Source: Clostridium sardiniense
Lineage (GTDB): Bacteria; Bacillota; Clostridia; Clostridiales; Clostridiaceae
Reading direction: 5' to 3'
DNA: 64,000 nucleotides
Assembly (NCBI RefSeq): GCF_016907995.1
Contig: NZ_JAFBDA010000001.1
Coordinates: 62,001 to 126,000, forward strand
The notes under the pieces were generated by a model. The model was not told where the DNA came from. It worked only from the letters and a program-made list of their open reading frames with translations, and did not search any database. This document shows positions 33,373-42,168 of the stretch, one piece after another (the stretch's first letter is position 1; each line of letters starts with the position of its first letter). The translations under genes were made by a program, and so were the position numbers.

Positions 33373-34035
33373 ATGAAGAATATTTTTAAGATATTAATAT
33401 TATCTTTATCACTTCTTTTAATAACTGGAACTATAGGGGATGCAGCAGAGCTTGCACCCCCTAATGTTGAATTAGAGGGGAATGCTAATGGTATAGTATA
33501 TATTCCTGGCAATGAACCTTTTTTAGAATTTAGGGGTATGGTTCCAGGAGATAAAATAAAAAGAAGGTTGGTATTGAGCAATAAATTTACAGATTCTTAT
33601 GAAATATTCATGAGAGCTGAAAGAATAAGTGAAAAAGAAGAATACGATCTATTAGAAAAGTTAAAGATGAAGATAGATCGTAATGATGGTAATTTACATG
33701 AAGGTGATGCTACTGGTGAGCATAGTATAAAGGAGAATGTTTCGCTTGGAAAAATAAATCCAGGAGAAAGTAAGGAGCTAGTAGCAGAAGTAGACCTTGA
33801 TGGACAGAGTACAGGAAATGAATATAAAAATAAATCTGGAGAGGTTAAATGGATATTTACAGCTGTAAGAACCAAACCTACAGGAAGAATTCCTCAAGAT
33901 AATAATCAATCAAACAATAATTCAACAAGTAAACCAGCACAAACAGGAGATAATGGAATTCTAGGATATTTGATAGCTATTGTTTCATGCTTTATTGTAT
34001 TTAAGGTAATTAATAGAAAGGGGAGAAAGGCATAA
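33373..34035 (+). CDS. Sortase-anchored accessory protein of the matrix operon (PAQTG signal)
   Basis: A 220-residue surface protein with a signal peptide (about 1-25), a beta-rich domain (LEFRGMVPGDKIKRRLVLSNK, typical of TasA/camelysin-related accessory proteins), a Asn/Ser-rich spacer and a C-terminal sorting signal PAQTGD followed by a hydrophobic helix and RKGRKA. It is the only protein of this operon with a visible sorting signal, so it probably anchors the fibre to peptidoglycan through the sortase at 36390. Its stop overlaps the next start by one base. Confidence 0.75.
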   Translation: MKNIFKILILSLSLLLITGTIGDAAELAPPNVELEGNANGIVYIPGNEPFLEFRGMVPGDKIKRRLVLSNKFTDSYEIFMRAERISEKEEYDLLEKLKMKIDRNDGNLHEGDATGEHSIKENVSLGKINPGESKELVAEVDLDGQSTGNEYKNKSGEVKWIFTAVRTKPTGRIPQDNNQSNNNSTSKPAQTGDNGILGYLIAIVSCFIVFKVINRKGRKA

Positions 34036-34649
34036 TGAAGAAAAGTAAATTGATTATATGTTCAGTAATTGGAATCACAATGCTATTCCCAGGAGGATTA
34101 ATTACAAAGGTATATGCTCAAGGTAAGGAGATAGTTGGTTGGTTTAGAGACTTTGATAGCAAAACAAATAACTTGGGTGTAGCTAATATAGATGTGGAGA
34201 TTGAGGAAGATTTTAAACCTCCTACTGATTGGAATGGGACTTCTCATAAAAAGCTAGTTCAAGTTCAAAATAATAGCACTGGACCTGCTCTTATAAGAAT
34301 TAGCATACAGAAGAGATGGGTAGATGAGAAAGGAAATACATGGGCTGGAGATACAAATTATATTAACCTAAGTTTTTCAGAACGTGAGGGAAATCTTTGG
34401 GTTGATGGAAATGATGGATACTTCTACTACAATAAGATAATGTCTGAAAATGAAGTTACTCAAGCAATATTAGATTCAGTTGAGCTTAGTGTTCCGGTGG
34501 AGTTAAAGGAAAGATATAAAGGTAAAAAGGTAATTGTTGATGTAAGGACTGAAGCAGTTCAAGCTACTGTTGGTGGATATAATGCAACTTGGAAAAACTT
34601 AAATGATACTATAAAGAATATGCTAGATAAATTATGTAATAAAGAGTAG
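34035..34649 (+). CDS. Second TasA/BsaA-like secreted subunit
   Basis: A 204-residue paralogue of the protein at 32752, sharing the WVDGNDGYFYYNKI core and a similar C-terminal VRTEAVQATVGGYNATW. Its signal peptide is different: a classical AxA-like cleavage site (KVYA|Q) rather than the SLAWFTD type, so it may not need SipW. It starts within the stop codon of the previous gene (TAATG), which implies translational coupling. A minor or capping subunit is a reasonable guess. Confidence 0.78.
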   Translation: MKKSKLIICSVIGITMLFPGGLITKVYAQGKEIVGWFRDFDSKTNNLGVANIDVEIEEDFKPPTDWNGTSHKKLVQVQNNSTGPALIRISIQKRWVDEKGNTWAGDTNYINLSFSEREGNLWVDGNDGYFYYNKIMSENEVTQAILDSVELSVPVELKERYKGKKVIVDVRTEAVQATVGGYNATWKNLNDTIKNMLDKLCNKE

Positions 34650-34661
34650 GGAGGTAGCTAT

Positions 34662-36284
34662 ATGAGAAAACAGAAAAGAAAATTTAAATTTAAAAAGATG
34701 GCTATATCTCTAGCTTTTATATTATGTAATTGCTTTTTGATAAATGCAATGGCAGAGCCATATAGTCAAGCTAATAGTAGTAAGCAAGATAAAATTAATA
34801 GAGAGCAAGAAACTAATGGTATAAAAAATAGTAAAACAGCAACACCAACAGGAGTTGAGGGAGAATATGAAATAGAACTAAAGGTTTCAGGAACTCCAAC
34901 AACTAAAACTGTTCCTGTAGATATAGTAATGATAATGGATACATCAGGTAGTATGGAAAATGATATGAGAGACCTTAAAAATGCTATGAGGAGGTTTACA
35001 AGCAGTATACTTGATGAAGAAAAAGGGGTAAAAGATTCAAGAATATCAGTAATTGGATTTTCAGGTAGTGCAAGTGTTCTTCATGATTTTTCGAATAATG
35101 CAGAAAATATAAATAGGAAGATAAGTGATGCAGAATTATTATGGAGTGGAACAAACGCTCAAGCAGCATGGTTAAAAGCGTATGACCAGTTAGCTAAGGC
35201 AAGACAAGGTGCAAATAAATATGTGTTATTCTTTACTGATGGATTACCAAATAAAACTTCAAGTGGTAGAGATGCTGTTGAAAGTGCTGTATCTGCTTAT
35301 AATAGTGTTGTTGCAAAATATAATGGAATTAATGCATACTCAATAGGACTTATAAGAAATGTAAGCTGGTATGAAAAAGAAGAAGCAAGAAGTTTCTTGA
35401 GACGAGTGCAAAATCAAGAAGCAGGACCACATTTTATAGAAGGAAAAGAAATAAATTTAGATGGAATATATGCTAAAATAGCAGATAATATAAAAACAGA
35501 AACAGCAATGGCAAATGGTGCAATTATAACAGACGAAGTTACAAAAGAGTTTGAAATCGTAAATAATGGAGCTGATGCTAAAGTGTATAAGCCATTGAAA
35601 GATGGGGAACTAGAGGAACTAAATATAAAGCCAACAGTAATTGGAAATAAGCTTTCTTGGGATCTTGGAAATATTGGTACTGAAGGTAGAATAATTAGAT
35701 TTAAGATTAGGCTTAAAGATGAGTATTATGGAATTGGTGATGATAAGATACCAACGAATGTAAAAGCTACTATGGATTACAAAGATCCAGATGGAAATAA
35801 AAATACAATAACCTTTGAGAAACCAGCAGTAAAGGTACCTTATAAGAAGGGAACAATTACGGTTATAAAAGAAGTTAAGAATAATACAGGTTTAACAACG
35901 CCTAAAGATGATAACTTTAATATTTCACTAACTGGAAAAGATAATATAGGTGAGTATAGTATTAAGCTGAAAGGTGGAGAAACAAAAATTTTGAACTTCA
36001 CATTAAAGCATAGTGATGCAAAGGTATCATCAGAAAACTTAAAATCTAAAGATTTCTTAAATATTGGAGAATATGATATAAGAGAAATAGTTCCAATGAA
36101 TTATGAGCTTGAAGATATATATGTAGGCAGCACTAAGTTAAATAAAGATATGATAAAAGATAATAAATTTACAATAAATAATACAAATAATAATATTACA
36201 ATCAAAGTTGTAAATAAGTATGTAAATGATAAATATTTTTATGATAAAGCCGAAGAGGAAAATGTGCTACAACTTGCAAAATAA
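34662..36284 (+). CDS. Von Willebrand factor A domain surface protein, likely pilus or fibre tip adhesin
   Basis: Secreted 540-residue protein. After a signal peptide (about 1-32) comes a vWA domain (about 84-290) with the complete MIDAS motif D93-T-S95-G-S97 and FTDGLPNK, then a beta-rich segment ending ...VKATMDYKDPDGNKNTITFEKP and a CnaB-like domain (about 400-525, KGTITVIKEVKNNTG to ITIKVVNKYVN). It is the likely adhesin of the operon. The protein stops right after the CnaB-like domain without a sorting signal or membrane anchor, which such proteins usually have. No continuation is found in other frames. GGGAGG precedes the ATG. Confidence 0.85.
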   Translation: MRKQKRKFKFKKMAISLAFILCNCFLINAMAEPYSQANSSKQDKINREQETNGIKNSKTATPTGVEGEYEIELKVSGTPTTKTVPVDIVMIMDTSGSMENDMRDLKNAMRRFTSSILDEEKGVKDSRISVIGFSGSASVLHDFSNNAENINRKISDAELLWSGTNAQAAWLKAYDQLAKARQGANKYVLFFTDGLPNKTSSGRDAVESAVSAYNSVVAKYNGINAYSIGLIRNVSWYEKEEARSFLRRVQNQEAGPHFIEGKEINLDGIYAKIADNIKTETAMANGAIITDEVTKEFEIVNNGADAKVYKPLKDGELEELNIKPTVIGNKLSWDLGNIGTEGRIIRFKIRLKDEYYGIGDDKIPTNVKATMDYKDPDGNKNTITFEKPAVKVPYKKGTITVIKEVKNNTGLTTPKDDNFNISLTGKDNIGEYSIKLKGGETKILNFTLKHSDAKVSSENLKSKDFLNIGEYDIREIVPMNYELEDIYVGSTKLNKDMIKDNKFTINNTNNNITIKVVNKYVNDKYFYDKAEEENVLQLAK

Positions 36285-36304
36285 TCTGGAACTAAAGGTA
36301 ACTG

Positions 36305-36358
36305 TAAGAGTAAATAACTCTTTTTAAATAAGCTCTGAATTTTCAGGGCTTATTTTTT
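36305..36358 (+). terminator. Two successive terminator hairpins between the vWA gene and sortase
   Basis: AAGAGT/ACTCTT then TTT (36305-36325), followed by AAATAAGCTCTGA/TCAGGGCTTATTT with a TTTTTT run (36326-36358). Sortase transcription must read through or use another promoter. Confidence 0.75.
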
Positions 36359-36389
36359 ATGATTTATCAGTTTAAGGGAGGGTATTACT

Positions 36390-37076
36390 ATTAAAAAAGT
36401 TATAAATATATTGCTTATAATAGCAATAATCTTTTCTTTATATAAAGTTGTAACAAAGATAAATGATTATAATAAAAGTAAAAACACATATGAAAAAATT
36501 CAAGATGTGAAAAGTAATAGTAATGATTTTAGTAAAGAGCTAATGAAAATAAATGAAGATTATAAGATGTGGATAGAGATACCTAATACCAATATAAACT
36601 ATCCGGTAGTACAAGGAAAAGATAATCATTTTTACTTAAATCATGATTTTAATAAGAAAGAAAGTAGCTCAGGGGCTATTTTTATAGATTATAAAAATGA
36701 TATAGATAAAGACAAAAATATAGTAATCTATGGACACAACATGAAAAATAAAAGCATGTTTCAAAATCTTATGAAATTTAAAGATGATGAGTTTTGGAAG
36801 AATAATAATACAATTATTTTAACTATAGATGGAAAAGTATATGAATACGAAATATTTTCAGCATATGTAAATGATGCAAATAACGTAGAATTTAAATTTA
36901 ATTTTAGAAATGATGATGAGTATTTAAAGTATCTACAAGAAATTAAAGAAAAATCTATTTTTAGTAGAGATACAGATATTATAAGTAATGATAGGATAGT
37001 AACTTTAAGTACATGTAGTTATGAGAATGATGATGCTAGGATGGTTGTTCATGGGAGATTAAAAAGAGAAAAGTAG
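36390..37076 (+). CDS. Class B sortase, probable ATT start codon
   Basis: Membrane transpeptidase that attaches or polymerises the operon's surface proteins. It has an N-terminal membrane helix, the histidine in VIYGHNM, catalytic C209 in TLSTCSY and the arginine in DARMVVHGRL. The first ordinary start (TTG 36411) has no ribosome-binding site and lies within the helix. GGGAGGG (36376-36382) is seven bases before an ATT at 36390, in frame, giving the usual sortase opening (M)KKVINILLI. Initiation at ATT, as known for infC, is therefore the best reading. A defective start codon is the alternative. Confidence 0.85.
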   Translation: MKKVINILLIIAIIFSLYKVVTKINDYNKSKNTYEKIQDVKSNSNDFSKELMKINEDYKMWIEIPNTNINYPVVQGKDNHFYLNHDFNKKESSSGAIFIDYKNDIDKDKNIVIYGHNMKNKSMFQNLMKFKDDEFWKNNNTIILTIDGKVYEYEIFSAYVNDANNVEFKFNFRNDDEYLKYLQEIKEKSIFSRDTDIISNDRIVTLSTCSYENDDARMVVHGRLKREK

Positions 37077-37110
37077 TATTAAAAATTTTAATACTACTTT
37101 TCTTTTTCTT
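37069..37110 (+). terminator. Terminator of the sortase gene
   Basis: AAAAGTAGTATTAAAA pairs perfectly with TTTTAATACTACTTTT, then a T-rich tail. The stem overlaps the stop codon. Confidence 0.88.
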
Positions 37111-37516
37111 ATAAATAGGGATATTAATTTATAAATAAAAACGTTATCAAAATTACAAATTGTGATCTATCAAATAAGTTAATTGATTGTTTAATTTAAA
37201 TTAATAAAAAGTTTAATTATAATTAATAAAAATAAAAAAGAAAGTGATTTAGTACAAAAATTGTAAAACGAAAGTAATTAACTGTGATAAAAAAGTATAG
37301 TAACATATATAAGGAATTAGATTGTTACTATAAAAATGAATAAATGATGAACAAAACGTAAAAAAAAGATAAAATGCATCAAATTTAAACATAAGTATGC
37401 CGAGAAAAAAGACTAATTTTATGTTATAATTGTTTAGTATTTGTAAAAAAAACACATTTGATGTTAAATGTGTGAAATAATCATAATAAATGAAATGTTA
37501 AGATGGGGGAAAGTAA
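37111..37516 (+). promoter_or_regulatory. Capsule operon leader and promoter region
   Basis: No gene is seen. It holds an inverted repeat TATAGTAAC/GTTACTATA (37296-37332), an extended -10 box TGTTATAAT (37422-37430) without a clear -35, and a perfect hairpin ACACATTT/AAATGTGT (37452-37473) in the predicted 5' untranslated region. ATAAAAACGTTATCAA (37135-37150) resembles a CcpA site with one mismatch, but is far upstream. Confidence 0.5.
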
Positions 37517-38227
37517 ATGAAGGAAGAAAACATAAATATTAGTGAAATATTAGATGCGCTAAAGAAGAGATATAAGATGATTATTACAATCACTTTAGCA
37601 TTTACAATAATAGCTGCGCTAATTAGTTTTTTAGTGATTAAACCTAAGTATGAAATCACGACTAAATTATTCATAGGAAAACAAGAAAGTAAAACAGAGA
37701 AGTATGACAGTAATGATGTAATGATGTACCAAAAGCTTATTACTACATATGCCGAAATTATAAAAACTGATGATCTAATGGAGAAAGCTCTTAAGAAGGG
37801 TAACATAGATGAACAAACTAAAGATGTAGAGAAAAATTTAAAGGTTACGCCTAGAGCTGACACTCAAATATTAGAAATATCTTATACAGGAACAGATAAG
37901 ACTGAAGCTGTAGATATAGTCAAAAATATTACTGAGGAGTTTATAAAGGAATCAAAAAAACTTATTCCAAATGGTAATATTCAAATCATAGAAAAGGCTA
38001 AGATACCAGAAGATCCAATTAGTCCTAATAAGAAACTTAACATACTAATAGCCTTTGTACTTGGACTTATGGTGAGTATAGGATTATCACTTCTTCTAGA
38101 ATTTATGGACAACACATATAAGTCAAAGGAAGAACTTGAAAAAGCATTAGACATTCCAGTTATAGGTGTTATACCAGAATTAGATTCTGAAGATCCAAGT
38201 GCTAGAAGATCAAAATATAGAAAGTAA
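37517..38227 (+). CDS. cpsC: Capsule chain-length regulator / tyrosine kinase activator (Wzz, CpsC type)
   Basis: Polysaccharide co-polymerase of 236 residues with two transmembrane helices (about 22-42 and 175-195) and the extracellular Wzz domain between (KPKYEITTKLFIGKQ..., EISYTGTDKTEA). After the second helix it keeps the PxGVIPE-type tail (IPVIGVIPELD) that contacts the CpsD kinase. GGGGG lies before the ATG. First gene of the capsule operon. Confidence 0.9.
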   Translation: MKEENINISEILDALKKRYKMIITITLAFTIIAALISFLVIKPKYEITTKLFIGKQESKTEKYDSNDVMMYQKLITTYAEIIKTDDLMEKALKKGNIDEQTKDVEKNLKVTPRADTQILEISYTGTDKTEAVDIVKNITEEFIKESKKLIPNGNIQIIEKAKIPEDPISPNKKLNILIAFVLGLMVSIGLSLLLEFMDNTYKSKEELEKALDIPVIGVIPELDSEDPSARRSKYRK

Positions 38228-38236
38228 GGTGATAAG

Positions 38237-38887
38237 ATGTTTATAGTTGAAAAGAAACCAAAATCAATACCAGCAGAAAGCTATAGAGTATTAAGAACTA
38301 ATATACAATACTCATCTATTGATAAAAAGATAAAGAGAATGTTAGTTACAAGTTCAGAGCCAGGAGAAGGTAAGTCAACTACAACAGGTAATCTTGCACT
38401 TACATTTTCTCAGGATGAAAAGAGAGTTTTACTTATAGATTGTGATTTAAGAAAGCCTAGTATACATAAGAAGTTTAGAGTTTCTAATAATATAGGACTT
38501 TCAGATGTAATATTAGATAATGGGAAATTAGATAAGGCACTGATAAAGAGAAATGATTATTTAGATATATTACCAGCTGGTAAGGTGCCACCAAATCCAT
38601 CAGAGCTTTTAGGGTCAAAGGCATTAGAAAATTTACTTGATGAATTAGGAAAAAAATATGATGTAATAATTTTAGATACTCCTCCAGTACATGCTGTAAC
38701 TGATGCTCAGATACTTTCAACTAAGGTTGATGGAGTAATACTTGTTGTTAGAGCAGAAAGAACAAAGAAAGAATCAGTAATATCAGCTAAGGCAGCATTA
38801 GATAAAGTTAATGCTAATATCTTAGGAACTGTACTAAATGGCGGAGAAAGTAGTAAAGGTAAATACTACTACTACTATGGTAATTAA
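38237..38887 (+). CDS. cpsD: Capsule tyrosine kinase (CpsD/Wze)
   Basis: Cytoplasmic BY-kinase of 216 residues that autophosphorylates and controls Wzy-dependent assembly. Walker A EPGEGKSTT (about 41-49), Walker A' LLIDCDLRKP and Walker B VIILDTPP are present. It ends in a tyrosine cluster, GKYYYYYGN, the phosphorylation target. It is 9 bp from cpsC and followed by its phosphatase cpsB. Confidence 0.94.
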   Translation: MFIVEKKPKSIPAESYRVLRTNIQYSSIDKKIKRMLVTSSEPGEGKSTTTGNLALTFSQDEKRVLLIDCDLRKPSIHKKFRVSNNIGLSDVILDNGKLDKALIKRNDYLDILPAGKVPPNPSELLGSKALENLLDELGKKYDVIILDTPPVHAVTDAQILSTKVDGVILVVRAERTKKESVISAKAALDKVNANILGTVLNGGESSKGKYYYYYGN

Positions 38888-38900
38888 TTAGGAGGTATTT

Positions 38901-39659
38901 ATGGTAGATATTCATTCTCATATATTACCTGGAATAGATGATGGTCCAAAAAAGTTGGAAATGTCATTAGATATGATAAGAAGATCTTATGAAGAAGGAA
39001 CTAAAGATATAGTAGCCACTCCTCACTATAGAAGAGGCTGTTTTGAGACGCCTTATAGCGAAGTTAAGAAAGTAGTTAAGTATTTTAAGGATTTACTAAA
39101 GTCAGAGGGTCTAGATATAAATATACATTATGGACAAGAAGTTTATTATTCAGACAGGATTATTGAAGATTTGGAAGAAGGATTTATAGGTACTATAAAT
39201 GGGGGACAATATATGCTTGTAGAATTTCCTATGAGGAGGATTCCAAGTGAAGCAGCAGATTATATGTACGAGCTTAAACTTAGAGGAATTACTCCGATAA
39301 TAGCTCATCCAGAAAGATATTCAGAAGCTATAAAAAATCCTGGAATATTAAATCCTTTTATTGAAGAAGGTTGTCTTTTCCAACTAAATGCAGGAAGTAT
39401 AAGAGGGTTCTTCGGAAAAGATGTTAAGAAGACAGCAGAAACGTTGATAAAAAATAATATTTATTCTTTTATTGGAAGTGATGCTCATAATAATAGCAGT
39501 AGAAATACTGGAATTAAAGAAGAATATCAAGAGATATTTAAGAAGAATAAGGGTTTGGAAAATATATTCTTAGATAATTCTAATAAACTTTTAGCTAATG
39601 AAGAAATTCAGTTTAAAGGAAAGATGATAAAGAAGAAAAAGGGGTTCTTTTTTAGATAA
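38901..39659 (+). CDS. cpsB: Protein-tyrosine phosphatase of the PHP family (CpsB/Wzh)
   Basis: Manganese-dependent phosphatase of 252 residues that dephosphorylates CpsD. PHP metal motifs are visible: DIHSHILPGIDDGP at the start, ATPHYR, PIIAHPERY and GSDAHN near the end. AGGAGG precedes the ATG. The gene order C-D-B differs from the streptococcal A-B-C-D order, and no LCP-type cpsA is at the head of this operon. Confidence 0.93.
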   Translation: MVDIHSHILPGIDDGPKKLEMSLDMIRRSYEEGTKDIVATPHYRRGCFETPYSEVKKVVKYFKDLLKSEGLDINIHYGQEVYYSDRIIEDLEEGFIGTINGGQYMLVEFPMRRIPSEAADYMYELKLRGITPIIAHPERYSEAIKNPGILNPFIEEGCLFQLNAGSIRGFFGKDVKKTAETLIKNNIYSFIGSDAHNNSSRNTGIKEEYQEIFKKNKGLENIFLDNSNKLLANEEIQFKGKMIKKKKGFFFR

Positions 39660-39689
39660 TAGATAAAATTATGATAGGGGGAATGTGCT

Positions 39690-40337
39690 TTGGAAAAAGC
39701 GGAAGTAAGAGATACCGTGGGAGAAAAAAATACTACTTTATATAATATAAGTAAAAGAGTAATAGATATAATTGGATCTCTATGTGGAATTATATGTTTA
39801 AGTCCAATATTTTTAGTAGTTAGTATATTAATAAAGCAGGAGTCAAAAGGTCCAATTATATTCTCCCAAGATAGAGTTGGTAAAGATAACATAATATTTA
39901 AAATGTATAAATTTAGATCAATGGTTCAAAATGCTGAGGAGTTAAAGGTAAAGCTACAAGAGCAAAATGAGATGTCAGGCCCAATGTTTAAGATGAAGGA
40001 AGATCCAAGAGTAACTAAGATAGGTAAGTTTATTAGAAGGACAAGTATTGATGAGCTGCCTCAGCTTATTAATGTGCTTAAGGGGGATATGAGTCTTGTT
40101 GGGCCAAGACCATCATTACCTAAAGAAGTAGAACAGTTTGAATCTTGGATGATGGAGAGACTTGAAGTTAAACCTGGAATTACATGTTACTGGCAGGTTT
40201 CAGGGCGTAATAACATTGACTTTGAGGATTGGATGAATCTTGATATAAGGTATGTGAGAGAAAGAAATACTGTAACTGATATAAAATTAATTTTTAAGAC
40301 AGTATTTGTACTGTTTGGAGATGAAAATGCTAGATAG
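39690..40337 (+). CDS. Initiating sugar phosphate transferase (undecaprenyl-phosphate glycosyl-1-phosphate transferase)
   Basis: Starts capsule repeat synthesis by moving a sugar-1-phosphate to undecaprenyl phosphate at the membrane. The 215 residues form the catalytic core only: one membrane helix (IIGSLCGIICLSPIFLVVSIL), then SQDRVGKDNIIFKMYKFRSM, RRTSIDELPQLINVLKGDMSLVGPRP and the C-terminal GRNNIDFEDWMNLD. It lacks the long N-terminal membrane region of WbaP/WcaJ, like short Gram-positive enzymes. The start is TTG after AGGGGG. The sugar transferred is not certain; galactose or glucose are common. Confidence 0.9.
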   Translation: MEKAEVRDTVGEKNTTLYNISKRVIDIIGSLCGIICLSPIFLVVSILIKQESKGPIIFSQDRVGKDNIIFKMYKFRSMVQNAEELKVKLQEQNEMSGPMFKMKEDPRVTKIGKFIRRTSIDELPQLINVLKGDMSLVGPRPSLPKEVEQFESWMMERLEVKPGITCYWQVSGRNNIDFEDWMNLDIRYVRERNTVTDIKLIFKTVFVLFGDENAR

Positions 40338-40352
40338 GGGATGAAATGTAAT

Positions 40353-41399
40353 ATGTTATGTGCTTTAATCATGGCAGGAGGTAAAGGTACAAGGTTTTGG
40401 CCTTTATCTACAGAGGAAAAACCAAAGCAATTTTTAAATCTTATTGGTGATAACACTATGATACAAATGACTATTAATAGAATAAAACCAATAATACCAA
40501 TAGAAAGAATATTTGTATGTACTGGCGAGAGATATGTGTCTTTAGTTAAAGAACAATTACCAGAACTTCCAGAAAGAAATATAATTGTAGAACCAGAAGG
40601 CAGAAATACAGCTCCATGTATAGCTTTATCCGCATTAGTTATAAAAAGGTATTATAAAGATGCAACCATGGTAGTATTACCTTCAGATCATTTAATAAAA
40701 GATGAAGAAAGATTTAGAAATATAATATTAAATGGAGAAGAGTATTTAAAAGAAAATAGTAATTCTATAATTACTCTTGGTATGACGCCAAATAGACCAG
40801 AAACAGGATACGGATATATTAAATTTACAAATGATAAAGTAAGTGTTAATGAAAATGAAGTAATAAAGGTGGAAAAGTTTGTTGAGAAACCAAGTTTAGA
40901 AGTTGCTAAGGAATATTTAGAAAATGGTTCTTATCTTTGGAATGGTGGAATGTTTATATGGACAGTAGAGAATATAATAACACAAATAAGAGAATTTAGT
41001 TCAAGCACATATGAGGCATTAAAGGAAATTGAAATTGTGGAAGAAAAAAGACTTCAAGAAACTATAAATGAAAATTATAGACGGACTGAAGTAATTTCAG
41101 TAGACTATGCAGTACTTGAAAAATCAAATGATATATATGTAATTCCAAGTAATATAAATTGGGATGATATAGGAACTTGGAAGTCTGTTGAAAGATATAA
41201 GGAAAAAGATATAGATAATAATATAGTAACTGAAAATGTAAAGGTGATTGAATCAAAGTCAAATATGGCTATAAATAATAATAAGAAAATTGTAATGATA
41301 GGAATAGAAGATACTATGACTGTTGAGACAGAGGATACAATATTTATAGTAAATAAAGATTATATGGATAATTTAAGAGATTACAAAGAAGTTTTATAA
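40353..41399 (+). CDS. manC: Mannose-1-phosphate guanylyltransferase
   Basis: Makes GDP-mannose from mannose-1-phosphate and GTP. It opens with ALIMAGGKGTRFWPLS, and has EPEGRNTAPCIALSAL, the FVEKP segment, WNGGMFIW and INWDDIGTW typical of the nucleotidyltransferase domain. At about 348 residues it has no fused isomerase domain. The ATG at 40341 touches the AGGGG site, so the ATG at 40353 is preferred. Presence here indicates mannose, or a sugar derived from GDP-mannose, in the capsule. Confidence 0.93.
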   Translation: MLCALIMAGGKGTRFWPLSTEEKPKQFLNLIGDNTMIQMTINRIKPIIPIERIFVCTGERYVSLVKEQLPELPERNIIVEPEGRNTAPCIALSALVIKRYYKDATMVVLPSDHLIKDEERFRNIILNGEEYLKENSNSIITLGMTPNRPETGYGYIKFTNDKVSVNENEVIKVEKFVEKPSLEVAKEYLENGSYLWNGGMFIWTVENIITQIREFSSSTYEALKEIEIVEEKRLQETINENYRRTEVISVDYAVLEKSNDIYVIPSNINWDDIGTWKSVERYKEKDIDNNIVTENVKVIESKSNMAINNNKKIVMIGIEDTMTVETEDTIFIVNKDYMDNLRDYKEVL

Positions 41400-41421
41400 T
41401 AAATAGAAAGTGTTGGTAAAG

Positions 41422-42156
41422 ATGAGTAGAATTAAATTTCTCAATATAGAAGTAGATAACTTAACTATGGATGAATCTATTGAGGTTGTAGATAAGATTA
41501 TACAAAATGGAAAACCAAGTTATATAGTTACTCCAAATGTAGACCATATAGTTAAATTAGAAACAGATAAGGAATTTCAAGATGTATATAAAAATGCTGA
41601 TTTAATATTGACTGATGGAATGCCTTTGATATGGATATCAAAATTAAAAGGGAATCCTATAAAAGAGAAAGTATCAGGTTCAGATTTTTTTCCTAAAGTA
41701 TGTGAATTAGCAAGTATTAAAGGGTATAAAATATTTTTATTAGGAGCTGCTGAGGGAGTTGCATATAAGGCGGCAGAAAATTTAAAGGAAAAATATAAAG
41801 GACTAAATATAGTTGGTACATATTCACCAAGTTATGGCTTTGAAAAAAAAGATAATGAAATTAAAGAAATAGTTAAAATCATTAATGAAGTAAAACCAGA
41901 TATATTAGCGATTGGGCTTGGGGCTCCAAAACAAGAAAAATTTATATACAAATATAGAGATGAATTAAATGTACCAATTTCATTGGCTATAGGAGCTAGT
42001 ATAGATTTTGAAGCTGGGAATATAAATAGGGCTCCGAAGTGGATGCAGAATTATGGATTAGAATGGTTTTATAGATTGTGTAAAGAACCTAAAAGAATGT
42101 TTAAAAGATATATAGTTGATGATTTGAAAATAATAAAATTAATAAATAAATATTAA
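41422..42156 (+). CDS. WecG/TagA/CpsF family glycosyltransferase
   Basis: Membrane-associated transferase of 244 residues that typically adds ManNAc or a ManNAc uronic acid to lipid-linked sugar. Family blocks are seen: VTPNVDHIVKLETDKEF, ADLILTDGMPLIW, KVSGSDFFP, IFLLGAAEGVA, DILAIGLGAPKQEKFI and the C-terminal GLEWFYRLCKEPKRMFKRY. A GTG at 41410 is in frame, but the sequence usually starts at the ATG at 41422. UDP-ManNAc could come from the epimerase at 26198. Confidence 0.9.
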   Translation: MSRIKFLNIEVDNLTMDESIEVVDKIIQNGKPSYIVTPNVDHIVKLETDKEFQDVYKNADLILTDGMPLIWISKLKGNPIKEKVSGSDFFPKVCELASIKGYKIFLLGAAEGVAYKAAENLKEKYKGLNIVGTYSPSYGFEKKDNEIKEIVKIINEVKPDILAIGLGAPKQEKFIYKYRDELNVPISLAIGASIDFEAGNINRAPKWMQNYGLEWFYRLCKEPKRMFKRYIVDDLKIIKLINKY

Positions 42157-42168
42157 AGTGAGGTAAGT

